In this document: in pieces, positions 28,290-36,112 of the stretch
How positions within the stretch are numbered: position 1 is the stretch's first letter
Layout: the number at the start of each line of letters is the position of its first letter
Assembly (NCBI GenBank): GCA_947493265.1
Contig: CANLQL010000004.1
Span: forward strand, 248,001-312,000
Direction of reading: 5' to 3'
DNA length: 64,000 nt
Source: an uncultured Litoreibacter sp.
Lineage (GTDB): Bacteria > Pseudomonadota > Alphaproteobacteria > Rhodobacterales > Rhodobacteraceae
The notes under the pieces: generated by a model
Told to the model about the DNA's origin: nothing
Seen by the model: the letters and a program-made list of their open reading frames with translations, nothing else
Databases searched by the model: none
Made by a program: the position numbers and the translations under genes

Positions 28290-28979
28290 TTAGTCGCGAC
28301 GCATTTTTTCGCGCAAGCGCGCCCATCCGCCCGGGCTGACCGCGAAGGACAGAAAGAAGCCCGTTACAAACCCCGTCAGATCCGCAATCCAGTCATAGCC
28401 GCCACCGAAGAGCAATCCGAATAAAAGTTGGATACCCATCAGCACACCGATCAGCGTGAAAGCGCGGGCCGAATTTGCCCCGACCGCCGCAAGGTTTACC
28501 CACAAAAGGAATGTGAATGCCCCGATCAACCCGTAGGCTCCGGGATAGCCGCCAATCAACGGAATGCGCGTGTCGATCAATGTGCCATAGGCCAACGCGC
28601 CCATCACTGAGGCCCCGATGAAGACCGCCAGAAACGCCAGGGAACTGAACACCTCCCCCACGGCCTTGCCGATGGCCAGGATAATTACAACCGCAAATGT
28701 GGCGTGGATGAACGATCCATGTACCAGCGGGTAGCTTAGGAACCGCGCCAGATAGCCCGGTGGATATTGCCCATTGCTGCGCATCCAATCCCAAACCGGA
28801 TCAAGAAATCCGAAATCCTCAATCGCGGCCAAGCGCCATCCGACCGCGGTATGTCCACCGATCAGTCCGGCTTCCCCGGCTTGAAAAATCAACTCAATCG
28901 CTGCGATGACAGCCGCGATTGCGATCACCACCGGCGGCAGCGAATTGAACGGAGAGGCGTCCGCATTTTCGTTATACAT
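28290..28979 (-). CDS. rhomboid family protein lacking the catalytic residues (pseudoprotease)
   Basis: A 229-residue protein with six or seven membrane segments in the rhomboid order ([10 protein letters not shown] ... [12 protein letters not shown] ... [10 protein letters not shown]). The active-site GxSG is replaced: residues 141-152 read [12 protein letters not shown], with no serine. The catalytic His position before LxGF is Asp200, and the oxyanion Asn of HxxxN is Ala96. The protein is therefore unlikely to cleave substrates and may instead bind or chaperone membrane proteins, as iRhoms do (inference). The start at 28979 has GGAGCC upstream. It is convergent with murJ and divergent from trpS. 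Confidence 0.8.
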   Translation of the reverse strand: MYNENADASPFNSLPPVVIAIAAVIAAIELIFQAGEAGLIGGHTAVGWRLAAIEDFGFLDPVWDWMRSNGQYPPGYLARFLSYPLVHGSFIHATFAVVIILAIGKAVGEVFSSLAFLAVFIGASVMGALAYGTLIDTRIPLIGGYPGAYGLIGAFTFLLWVNLAAVGANSARAFTLIGVLMGIQLLFGLLFGGGYDWIADLTGFVTGFFLSFAVSPGGWARLREKMRRD

Positions 28980-29055
28980 TGCGTGGCTCCGGTTGACCTT
29001 GTGTTGGCCCATGGGTAAGCGACTGAAACACATTAATCCAGATGGAGTTCGTCCC

Positions 29056-30069
29056 ATGTCCAGCGCCTTCACACCTCGCGTGTTTTCCGGCATCCAGCCT
29101 TCGGGCGGGTTAACGCTGGGAAATTACCTTGGCGCAATCAAACGCTTTGTCGATATGCAGGCCGACGACTTTGAAACCATCTATTGCATGGTCGATCTGC
29201 ACGCGATCACCGTCTGGCAGGATCCAGAGGTCTTGCGCCGCAATACCCGCGAACTTTGCGCGGGCTTCATCGCGTCTGGCATCGATCCAGAGAAATCAAT
29301 TCTGTTCAACCAAAGCCAGGTGCCCGAACATGCGCAGCTTGGCTGGATTTTCAACACGGTGGCCCGGATGGGTTGGTTGAACCGGATGACCCAGTTCAAG
29401 GACAAGGCGGGCAAGAACCGCGAAAACGCCAGTGTCGGGCTGTTTGCCTATCCTGCGCTGATGGCGGCGGACATCCTGATTTATCATGCGACCCATGTGC
29501 CGGTGGGCGAGGACCAGAAACAGCATCTTGAGCTGACCCGCGATATCGCTGCGAAGTTTAATCATGACTATGGCGTCGATTTCTTCCCGATCACGGAACC
29601 TGTCATCGAAGGTGCCGCGACACGGGTAATGTCGCTGCGTGATGGATCAAAGAAGATGTCGAAATCGGACCCGTCCGATATGTCGCGGATCAACATGACC
29701 GATGACGCCGACATGATTGCGCAGAAAATCCGCAAAGCCCGCACTGACCCAGATGCCCTGCCCTCCGAGATCAAGGGCCTGGACGACCGTCCAGAAGCGC
29801 GCAATCTGGTCAATATCTATGCCGGGTTTGCGGATCTAAGCCCAGAGCAGGTTCTTGCAGAGGTTGGCGGAAAGCAGTTTTCCGAATTCAAGCCGATGCT
29901 GGCTGATCAGGCGGTTGCGAAATTGGCCCCAATCTCGATCGAGATGGCGCGCTTGATGGAAGACACTTCGGAAATTGACCGCATTTTGCACCGTGGCGCG
30001 GAACGCGCGCGCGCTGTTGCCGCACCGATCTTGAAACAGACCTATGATATCGTCGGGATGGTCAGCTAG
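29056..30069 (+). CDS. trpS: tryptophanyl-tRNA synthetase
   Basis: Charges tRNA-Trp. A class I synthetase of 337 residues: N-terminal [20 protein letters not shown] contains the HIGH-equivalent, [28 protein letters not shown] binds substrates, and KKMSKSD is the KMSKS loop. GGAG lies 8 bases before the chosen ATG; in-frame codons upstream overlap the divergent rhomboid-like gene. Confidence 0.97.
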   Translation: MSSAFTPRVFSGIQPSGGLTLGNYLGAIKRFVDMQADDFETIYCMVDLHAITVWQDPEVLRRNTRELCAGFIASGIDPEKSILFNQSQVPEHAQLGWIFNTVARMGWLNRMTQFKDKAGKNRENASVGLFAYPALMAADILIYHATHVPVGEDQKQHLELTRDIAAKFNHDYGVDFFPITEPVIEGAATRVMSLRDGSKKMSKSDPSDMSRINMTDDADMIAQKIRKARTDPDALPSEIKGLDDRPEARNLVNIYAGFADLSPEQVLAEVGGKQFSEFKPMLADQAVAKLAPISIEMARLMEDTSEIDRILHRGAERARAVAAPILKQTYDIVGMVS

Positions 30070-30120
30070 CGCTAAGGCCAACGCGACGCTGTCACATAGC
30101 TGAATCACTTCCCTGATAGA

Positions 30121-30287
30121 CGGGTCCCAGCTGCTGAGACGTGCTGGGTCGCTTCCCGTGAATCGCCTTCACACGTACCAGGACCCAAAGGCGCTCTGCG
30201 CCTTGTGGCATCCCGAGGTCTGGTCGTCCCCCAGACTTTTGAATTCAGTTGCCGCGCTCTCGGCTCCCACCGAGAGCGCATTTTTTT
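30121..30287 (+). ncRNA. candidate structured RNA or transcription attenuator upstream of the aminotransferase gene
   Basis: The 303-base gap between trpS and the aminotransferase gene has no convincing ORF but is rich in paired arms. Hairpin A (30121-30158) is CGGG/CCCG outside CCCAGC/GCTGGG. Hairpin B (30158-30172) is GTGAA/TTCAC. Hairpin C (30188-30204) is AAGGCGC/GCGCCTT. Hairpin D (30218-30236) is GTCTGG/CCAGAC followed by TTTT. Then comes a strong terminator (30254-30287). ACCAGGACC (30177-30185) can also pair with GGTCTGGT (30217-30224), which excludes hairpin D. This could be a free small RNA or a leader that controls the downstream gene. I match it to no known family, and no leader peptide with branched-chain codons is seen. 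Confidence 0.55.
30254..30287 (+). terminator. rho-independent terminator
   Basis: Perfect 10-base stem GCGCTCTCGG / CCGAGAGCGC with loop CTCCCA, followed by A and seven T. It ends 85 bases before the aminotransferase ATG and about 185 bases after trpS. Confidence 0.88.
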
Positions 30288-30372
30288 ACGCCGACGAAAG
30301 CGACAGCCTTGGAAAAAGGTCTGGACGACTGACCTACTTGTCCCTACTCTGCCCGAAAATCGGGAGGGTTTC

Positions 30373-31233
30373 ATGGCAGTCGGAAAGAACATCAGGACCT
30401 ATTTTGAAGGTCAATGGCATGACAGCGATCTGATGATCATGCGGGCTGCCGATCACGGGTCTTGGCTTGGAACAACCGTTTTTGATGGCGCACGATACTT
30501 TGAAGGTGTCGCCCCGGATCTGGAGGCCCATTGCGCCCGGGTGAACGCGTCAGCGGCTGCACTGATGATCACACCAACGGTTTCAACCGAAGATATGGTC
30601 GCATTGGTCTGGGAGGGCCTGAGCGCGTTTTCCAAAGATCAGCCGGTCTATATTCGCCCGATGTATTGGGCCGTGGATGGCGGGCATTTGGGAATCGTGC
30701 CGCTTGAGAACTCAAGCGGGTTTGCGATCTGTCTGGAAGAAATCCCGATGAGCCCACCGCAAACCGGGACAACCCTAACCCGTACGCAATTCCGCCGCCC
30801 GGTGCTGGAAGACAATGTGGTCAACGCCAAAGCTGGCTGCCTTTATCCCAACAACGCCCGGATGCTGGCCGAGGCGCGCGCCAAAGGCTATGGCAACGCG
30901 CTTGTTGCAGATGTGGCGGGAAATGTTGCTGAGACTGCTACTGCAAATGTCTTCATGGTGCGCGATGGCGAGGTCTTCACGCCTGTGGCCAATGGGACAT
31001 TCTTGGCGGGTATCACCCGCGCGCGGCATATGAAAAACCTGCGTGATGATGGTGTTAAGGTCCACGAAACCGTGCTGAGTTTTCAGGATTTCCATGACGC
31101 GGACGAGGTTTTCTTGTCTGGCAACATGATGAAGGTTACGCCGGTCACTGAATTTGACGGCACGCATTACCAACCCGGAACGCTGACCACCCGCATCCGA
31201 GAGATGTACTGGGATTGGGCGTTGAGCCGTTGA
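30373..31233 (+). CDS. branched-chain amino acid aminotransferase-like (class IV PLP enzyme)
   Basis: Fold-type IV aminotransferase of 286 residues, most like IlvE: final transamination in Val, Leu and Ile synthesis or first step of their breakdown. TTVFDGARYFEG, VYIRPMYWAVDGG, LEDNVVNAKAGCLYPNNARMLAEARAKG (with the PLP-binding Lys) and VAETATANVFMV are the family blocks. It is shorter than E. coli IlvE (~309), so a related class IV activity is possible. GGGAGGG precedes the ATG chosen; the frame is open upstream through the terminator region, which argues against a longer start. Confidence 0.85.
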   Translation: MAVGKNIRTYFEGQWHDSDLMIMRAADHGSWLGTTVFDGARYFEGVAPDLEAHCARVNASAAALMITPTVSTEDMVALVWEGLSAFSKDQPVYIRPMYWAVDGGHLGIVPLENSSGFAICLEEIPMSPPQTGTTLTRTQFRRPVLEDNVVNAKAGCLYPNNARMLAEARAKGYGNALVADVAGNVAETATANVFMVRDGEVFTPVANGTFLAGITRARHMKNLRDDGVKVHETVLSFQDFHDADEVFLSGNMMKVTPVTEFDGTHYQPGTLTTRIREMYWDWALSR

Positions 31234-31256
31234 GCGACTGAACACCATTCACGCTC

Positions 31257-31273
31257 TGACCGGTTTGTGGTCA
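31257..31273. repeat. short dyad before the MFS gene
   Basis: TGACC, 7 bases, GGTCA, in the 101-base gap between the aminotransferase and the MFS transporter. A 17-base dyad of this kind is a plausible regulator site; no T-run follows. Confidence 0.3.
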
Positions 31274-31334
31274 CAAGAAATGATTTAACCTCCGGCGATT
31301 AGCGCCCTAGTCTGGCGCAAAACCGGAGCCTTCC

Positions 31335-32573
31335 ATGACACAATCCACCCCCTCGACCTCCCCCGCTGGCGTAACCGCGGCAATTGTTGCCGGGTGCCTG
31401 GTGGCTTTCATCACGTTCGGCTTTGCTGCGACTTTCGGTGTGTTCATGCGCCCGATGTCGCAAGAGCTTGGGTGGGGGCGCGAAGTGTTTTCGCTTTCAA
31501 TGGCGATTCAAGCGCTCTGCTGGGGCCTTGCGCAACCGATTGCCGGTATGGTTGCGGATAAATACGGCTCAGCCAGGGTTCTGGCATTCGGCGCAGTGGT
31601 CGCAGCGCTTGGGTTCTACTTGCGCGGTGCGGTGATTGATCCTGGGGTCTTCATCGCCTCCGGCGTGATCGTGGGCATTGGCACCGGGGCGTGTTCTTTT
31701 CCCATCGTGATCATCGCCTTGGGCAAGATCGTTGATCAGAAGCAACGCAGCTTCATTCTTGGCTTGGGCACGGCCGCGGCATCCGCCGGGATGTTTGTGG
31801 CCGCCCCGGCCTCGCTCGCTTTGATGAGTGCGATTGGCTGGCAATCCTCTGTCCTCGTCATCGCGGCCAGCTTCCTGTTGATCCTGCCGCCGCTCTATTT
31901 CATTGCGCGGGTTTCAAAACCGACTGCGACAGCCACAGCAAGCAGAGGATTTTCCTACGCGGTCAAGGCGGCGATGGCGGACCGGGCTTTCGTTCTGTTG
32001 TTCTTCGGGTTCTTTGTTTGCGGCTTCCATGTGGCCTTCATCCAGACTCATCTGCCAGCCTATATCGCGGATCGCGGCCTGGCCCCCAGCATCGGAGCGT
32101 GGTCGCTTGCCTTGATCGGGCTTTTTAACATCGTAGGGTCTTTTTTGTCGGGATGGTCCGGGCAGGTGATGTCAAAAAAACGCGTGCTTTCCAGCATCTA
32201 TTTCGCCCGTGTCGTGGTGATCGCCGCGTTCATTTTCACACCGCTCAGTCCGATGTCGGTCTACGTGTTCTCTGCCTTGATGGGGATCTTGTGGTTGTCG
32301 ACAGTGCCACTGACCACCGGGCTTGTCGCGCAAACGCAAGGGCTGACCTATCTGTCGACCTTGGCAGGGCTGGTGTTTTTCAGCCACCAGACCGGGGCCT
32401 TCATCGGCGCTTGGTTGGGCGGGCGGATTTTTGATGCGTACCAGGATTACATGCCGATGTGGTGGGCCGCGATCGCCTTGGGCCTGTTGGCGACATTGAT
32501 CCATTTGCCTATTCGCGAAACCCCCGGCGCATTGGCGAAAGAAGAAGCAGATCGCGCCGCGCAGGGGACGTGA
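31335..32573 (+). CDS. MFS transporter
   Basis: Major facilitator of 412 residues with 12 predicted membrane segments. The loop 2-3 signature is MVADKYGSARVLAFGA, after AIQALCWGLAQPIAG. The second half starts after a short cytoplasmic linker (~ATATASRGF). The arrangement is that of monocarboxylate/OFA-type carriers. The substrate cannot be told from sequence; proximity to the aminotransferase might hint at a keto acid or amino acid (weak inference). Confidence 0.85.
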   Translation: MTQSTPSTSPAGVTAAIVAGCLVAFITFGFAATFGVFMRPMSQELGWGREVFSLSMAIQALCWGLAQPIAGMVADKYGSARVLAFGAVVAALGFYLRGAVIDPGVFIASGVIVGIGTGACSFPIVIIALGKIVDQKQRSFILGLGTAAASAGMFVAAPASLALMSAIGWQSSVLVIAASFLLILPPLYFIARVSKPTATATASRGFSYAVKAAMADRAFVLLFFGFFVCGFHVAFIQTHLPAYIADRGLAPSIGAWSLALIGLFNIVGSFLSGWSGQVMSKKRVLSSIYFARVVVIAAFIFTPLSPMSVYVFSALMGILWLSTVPLTTGLVAQTQGLTYLSTLAGLVFFSHQTGAFIGAWLGGRIFDAYQDYMPMWWAAIALGLLATLIHLPIRETPGALAKEEADRAAQGT

Positions 32574-32651
32574 AAAAGCGCGCATAGATGACGATCTTCC
32601 TTGCGCCGCGAACTTCGCTTGGCCATGATCCCGGCCTGGGAGGTGCCATTC

Positions 32652-33107
32652 ATGCGTAAGTTTTTGGTCGTGCTTGATGACAGCCGTGAATGTCTCAATG
32701 CGATGCGGTTTGCTGCAATGCGGGCGGCGCGCACAGGGGGTGGTGTTGAGGTTCTGGCGGTTATCCCGCCGGAGGAATTCAATCACTGGATCGGTGTCGG
32801 TGACATTATGCGCCAGGAAGCGCGCGAACGGATCGAGGCGCATTTTGAAGTCTTCGCAAAATGGATGCGCGACAAGCAGGGCATTGATCCCGAATTGATC
32901 ATTCGCGAGGGGGAGCCTGTCCCGGAAATTCTGGCGCAAGTGCGCGAAGATCCCGAAGTGGGTGTTTTGGTTTTGGGGGCCGGCACGGATAAATCCGGAC
33001 CAGGGCCTTTGGTGACAGAATTGTCGCGCAATTCAGGAAACTTGCCCATGCCCGTGACAATCGTGCCCGGTGAAATGACCAAAGAACAGCTTGAAGCCGT
33101 GTCCTGA
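32652..33107 (+). CDS. universal stress protein family
   Basis: A 151-residue UspA-fold protein. N-terminal RKFLVVLDDSRECLNAMRFAAMRAARTGG, and the C-terminal half with VLVLGAGTDKSGPGPLVTELSR and MPVTIVPG, which stands where the ATP-binding G-2x-G-9x-G(S/T) motif would be. AGGTG lies 6 bases before the ATG used. Probably monocistronic; its role in stress resistance is inferred from the family. Confidence 0.85.
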   Translation: MRKFLVVLDDSRECLNAMRFAAMRAARTGGGVEVLAVIPPEEFNHWIGVGDIMRQEARERIEAHFEVFAKWMRDKQGIDPELIIREGEPVPEILAQVREDPEVGVLVLGAGTDKSGPGPLVTELSRNSGNLPMPVTIVPGEMTKEQLEAVS

Positions 33108-33158
33108 GAAAGCCGCCTCCGGCGGAGGTAATTGGGCTAAAAAGACGGTCAGGGCTGT

Positions 33159-33175
33159 TTTAGAATCATTCCAAA
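33159..33175 (+). promoter_or_regulatory. candidate Irr box (iron control element)
   Basis: TTTAGAA TCA TTCCAAA differs by one base from the palindromic Irr-box consensus TTTAGAA-N3-TTCTAAA of alphaproteobacteria. It lies immediately upstream of the -35 of the nfuA promoter. Confidence 0.6.
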
Positions 33176-33178
33176 CTA

Positions 33179-33207
33179 TTGACTTTGGTCAGCGGACTGC
33201 GCATATC
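33179..33207 (+). promoter_or_regulatory. putative sigma-70 promoter of nfuA-tsaB-rimI
   Basis: TTGACT, 17 bases, CATATC, ending 25 bases before the nfuA ATG. The best -35/-10 pair in this gap. Confidence 0.55.
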
Positions 33208-33232
33208 TTGGGAAAGCTTGAGGGAAATAATC

Positions 33233-33793
33233 ATGTTTATTCAAACTGAGTCGACACCCAACCCTGCAACATTGAAGTTTCTGCCCGGGCAGACAGTTCT
33301 GGAAACAGGAACTGCGGATTTTCCGACGGCGGATACGGCGGAAAAATCTCCGCTGGCGCAGCGCATTTTTGCGGTTTCCGGCGTTGCTGGCGTTTTTCTT
33401 GGCAATGATTTCGTCACGGTAACCAAAGACGATGCCGTCGAGTGGGATCACATCAAACCGGCTGTTCTTGGCGCGGTAATGGAGCATTACCAGTCGGGCC
33501 AGCCTGCAATCACAGGCGAAGCTGAAACCGGTGGACATGCGGAACATAGCGGCGAAGATGCGGAAGTCGTGGGCCAGATCAAAGAATTGCTGGACACGCG
33601 TGTACGTCCTGCCGTGGCCCAGGATGGTGGCGACATTACGTTCCATGGATTTGACCGCGGCGTTGTCTACCTGCACATGCAAGGGGCTTGCGCGGGCTGT
33701 CCGTCATCCACCCTGACGCTGAAAATGGGCATCGAGAATTTGCTGCGCCATTACATCCCAGAAGTGCTGGAGGTTCGCCCGGTTGCGGCCTGA
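33233..33793 (+). CDS. nfuA: NifU family Fe-S scaffold/carrier protein
   Basis: Delivers Fe-S clusters to apoproteins in the cytoplasm. The 186 residues divide into an Nfu N-terminal domain (FIQTESTPNPATLKFLPG) and a C-terminal NifU domain with the cluster-binding CxxC in MQGACAGCPSSTLTLKMGIE. GAGGGA precedes the ATG. An Irr-like box and promoter lie directly upstream, consistent with iron control. tsaB starts inside its last codons. Confidence 0.93.
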   Translation: MFIQTESTPNPATLKFLPGQTVLETGTADFPTADTAEKSPLAQRIFAVSGVAGVFLGNDFVTVTKDDAVEWDHIKPAVLGAVMEHYQSGQPAITGEAETGGHAEHSGEDAEVVGQIKELLDTRVRPAVAQDGGDITFHGFDRGVVYLHMQGACAGCPSSTLTLKMGIENLLRHYIPEVLEVRPVAA

Positions 33794-34484
33794 CACCCTG
33801 ATTTTGGCGTTTGATACATCGGCCGCACATTGTGCGGCCGCTTTGCTGTTCAATGACAGGATACTTGCCGCGCAGACTGATGCCATGTCGCGCGGGCAGG
33901 CTGAACATCTGATGCCAATGCTTGACGAGATGCTCGCGACGCAAGGATATTCCTGGTCCGATCTGTCCGCAATTGGTGTGGGTGTGGGTCCCGGAAACTT
34001 CACGGGCATTCGTATTTCCGTCTCAGCCGCCCGTGGGCTTGCCTTGTCGCTGGGGATCCCCGCAATTGGTGTGTCTACATTTGAGGTCATGCGCGGAGCC
34101 GCGAGCCTCAAAGACAGCGCAAAGCAATTGGTCAGCGTGCCGGCCCCGCGAGATCAGGTCTACCTTCAGATCTTTGAGAATGGCGCCGAAACCGGCACGC
34201 CCATGGTGCGCAGCATCGACGATACGCTTTCGTCGGTGAAGGCCGGTTTTGGCAACGATCTGCTAGGGCATAGCGCCCGGGAAATCGCAGGCTTCGTCGC
34301 TGAAGGCGTGCGAGGCACGAATGCGGAATTGCGCGATATCCCGCAAACGATCGCCCGGATTGCTGCGGATAAATTGGCCGATCCAGATTTTACCGACGCT
34401 GCCCCTGCGCCACTATACGTTCGCGCGCCAGATGCCGCGCCGCCGCGCGACCCGGCCCCTGTGATCCTGCCAGATCCAGTATGA
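33783..34484 (+). CDS. tsaB: tRNA threonylcarbamoyladenosine biosynthesis protein TsaB
   Basis: Scaffold partner of TsaD in making the t6A37 modification of ANN-decoding tRNAs. The 233 residues start TLILAFDTSAAHCAAALL and include the core GVGVGPGNFTGIRISVSAARGLAL. A TTG start inside the 3' end of nfuA fits the N terminus; there is no ATG in frame before the conserved part. It is coupled to rimI by an ATGA overlap. Confidence 0.93.
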   Translation: MRPDTLILAFDTSAAHCAAALLFNDRILAAQTDAMSRGQAEHLMPMLDEMLATQGYSWSDLSAIGVGVGPGNFTGIRISVSAARGLALSLGIPAIGVSTFEVMRGAASLKDSAKQLVSVPAPRDQVYLQIFENGAETGTPMVRSIDDTLSSVKAGFGNDLLGHSAREIAGFVAEGVRGTNAELRDIPQTIARIAADKLADPDFTDAAPAPLYVRAPDAAPPRDPAPVILPDPV

Positions 34485-34912
34485 GTGCCGCGATTGACGC
34501 AGAAGCGTTGGCCGCCCTGCACAAACGTTGCTTCTCTACGCCAAGGCCTTGGTCGGCAGCGGAATTTGCAGATCTGAACGAGGACCCGACAACCCACCTG
34601 ATCTTGCAACCTGACGGATTTCTGGCAGGCCGGGTGATCGCAGATGAGGCGGAAATTCTAACCCTTGCAGTCGATCCAGACCGGCGCAGACAGGGCATTG
34701 CCCGAACCCTGCTGCACAAGTTTCACGAAAAAGCTGCAAGCTTGAACGCACGCGCGGTTTTTCTGGAGGTTGCCGCGGATAACTTAGCGGCCGTGCAGCT
34801 CTATACCGCGTGCGGATACCAAAAAACTGGCAATCGTCCGCGTTATTTTCGGGATCGCGAAGGAAATTTCACCGACGCTTTCATATTTCGACGCGTCCTT
34901 TCGCAAATCTGA
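34481..34912 (+). CDS. rimI: ribosomal protein S18 alanine N-acetyltransferase-like
   Basis: GNAT acetyltransferase of 143 residues. The acetyl-CoA loop is DPDRRRQGIARTLL (~66-79), followed by LEVAADNLAAVQLYTACGYQKTGNRPRYF. The tsaB-rimI order is standard, supporting the RimI assignment over a generic GNAT. Confidence 0.88.
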   Translation: MSAAIDAEALAALHKRCFSTPRPWSAAEFADLNEDPTTHLILQPDGFLAGRVIADEAEILTLAVDPDRRRQGIARTLLHKFHEKAASLNARAVFLEVAADNLAAVQLYTACGYQKTGNRPRYFRDREGNFTDAFIFRRVLSQI

Positions 34913-35052
34913 CGATACAGCAGGCATTCGCGCAATTCCGTCGCGGGAACTCAGGCCAAATCCATCAATATTGCTGCCGAATCGGTTGACCCTTCCGTGT
35001 CACTAGGGACTTATTGTCCAATGACTTGAGAGGAAACTCTTTCAATACCGAA

Positions 35053-35071
35053 CCGGGGGGACGGTCCCCGG
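35053..35071 (+). other. hairpin in the 5' region of the BMP transporter gene
   Basis: CCGGGG and CCCCGG, 7 bases apart, 45 bases before the substrate-binding protein ATG. It lies in the ~200-base gap after rimI. There is no T-run, so it is not a terminator; a weak promoter-like TTGACC lies upstream at ~34987. Nothing else was recognised in this gap. Confidence 0.3.
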
Positions 35072-35115
35072 CCAGACCAAATTCGGTCAAAACAAAAAAC
35101 ATCTGGGAGACACCT

Positions 35116-36111
35116 ATGACCCTATTGCAGAAATTTCTTAGCGCATCCGCTGTCGTCGCACTGAGTGCAGGCACGGCGCTCGCTGATCCTGCGATCATCT
35201 TCGATCTTGGCGGCAAGTTCGACAAATCCTTCAACGAATCTGCCTTCAATGGCGCGACACGTTGGGCCGAGGAAACTGGCGGTACGTTCCGCGAAATCGA
35301 ACTTCAGTCTGACGCGCAGCGTGAGCAAGCTTTGCGCCGTTTTGCAGAATCCGGCTCCAACCCGATCGTTATGGCGGGCTTTGCATTCGGTTCCGCGCTG
35401 GATGAAGTTGCGGGCGACTATCCCGACACAAGCTTCGTAATCATCGACATGGTCGTTGATAAGCCAAATGTTCGCTCCGTTGTGTTCAACGAGCATGAAG
35501 GCTCCTACCTTGTGGGTTACATGGCGGCGCAGGCCTCCAAGAACAACACAGTTGGCTTCATTGGCGGCATGGATATCCCGCTGATCCGCAAGTTTGCCTG
35601 TGGGTATGCACAAGGTGCGAAAGCGGCCAATCCTGACACTAAAGTTATCGCCAATATGACCGGCACAACCGGTGCTGCTTGGAATGACCCGGTGAAAGGC
35701 GGCGAGCTGACACGCGCGCAGATCAGCCAAGGTGCCGATGTTGTTTACGCGGCAGCTGGTGGGACAGGTCTTGGCGTGCTGCAAACTGCAGCCGATGAAG
35801 GCATTTTGTCTGTCGGCGTCGACAGCAACCAAAACTACCTGCATCCGGGTAAGGTTCTGACATCCATGCTCAAGCGCGTGGACAATGCCGTCTACCAGGC
35901 CATGATCGATGGTCCTGGCCTTGAAACTGGCTTCTCCGTCATGGGTCTGGCCAATGACGGTGTCGGCTACGCAATGGACGAAAACAACGCTGATCTGGTC
36001 TCTGACAAAATGCAGGCGACCGTTGAAGCCATCAAAGGCAAAATCGTAAACGGTGAGATTTCCGTGCACGATTACACGTCTGACGAAAGCTGCCCAGCGC
36101 TGACTTTCTAA
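35116..36111 (+). CDS. BMP family ABC transporter substrate-binding protein
   Basis: Periplasmic binding protein of the basic-membrane-protein (PnrA/BmpA) family, 331 residues; characterised members bind purine nucleosides. It has a signal peptide ending near SAGTALA. IIFDLGGKFDKSFNESAFNGATRWAEE, NPIVMAGFAFGSALDEVA, EHEGSYLVGYMAAQASKNN, and GGMDIPLIRKFACGYAQGAK are the ligand-pocket blocks. The start was chosen for the signal peptide and GGGAGA 5 bases upstream. It heads the four-gene transport operon. Confidence 0.92.
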   Translation: MTLLQKFLSASAVVALSAGTALADPAIIFDLGGKFDKSFNESAFNGATRWAEETGGTFREIELQSDAQREQALRRFAESGSNPIVMAGFAFGSALDEVAGDYPDTSFVIIDMVVDKPNVRSVVFNEHEGSYLVGYMAAQASKNNTVGFIGGMDIPLIRKFACGYAQGAKAANPDTKVIANMTGTTGAAWNDPVKGGELTRAQISQGADVVYAAAGGTGLGVLQTAADEGILSVGVDSNQNYLHPGKVLTSMLKRVDNAVYQAMIDGPGLETGFSVMGLANDGVGYAMDENNADLVSDKMQATVEAIKGKIVNGEISVHDYTSDESCPALTF

Positions 36112-36112
36112 T

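Noticed and set aside
30121-30287. 6S RNA or SRP RNA identity for the structured region
   Set aside because: It lacks the 6S central bubble with long closing stem and the SRP GGAA tetraloop/AGCAGCC core.
30158-30433. GTG-initiated ORF across the RNA region as a leader peptide
   Set aside because: It has no ribosome site, no run of Val/Leu/Ile codons, and runs through the terminator into the aminotransferase gene in another frame.
33110-33131. GC-rich hairpin CCTCC-GGC-GGAGG after the universal stress protein gene as a terminator
   Set aside because: The stem is short and there is no T-run on the coding strand.
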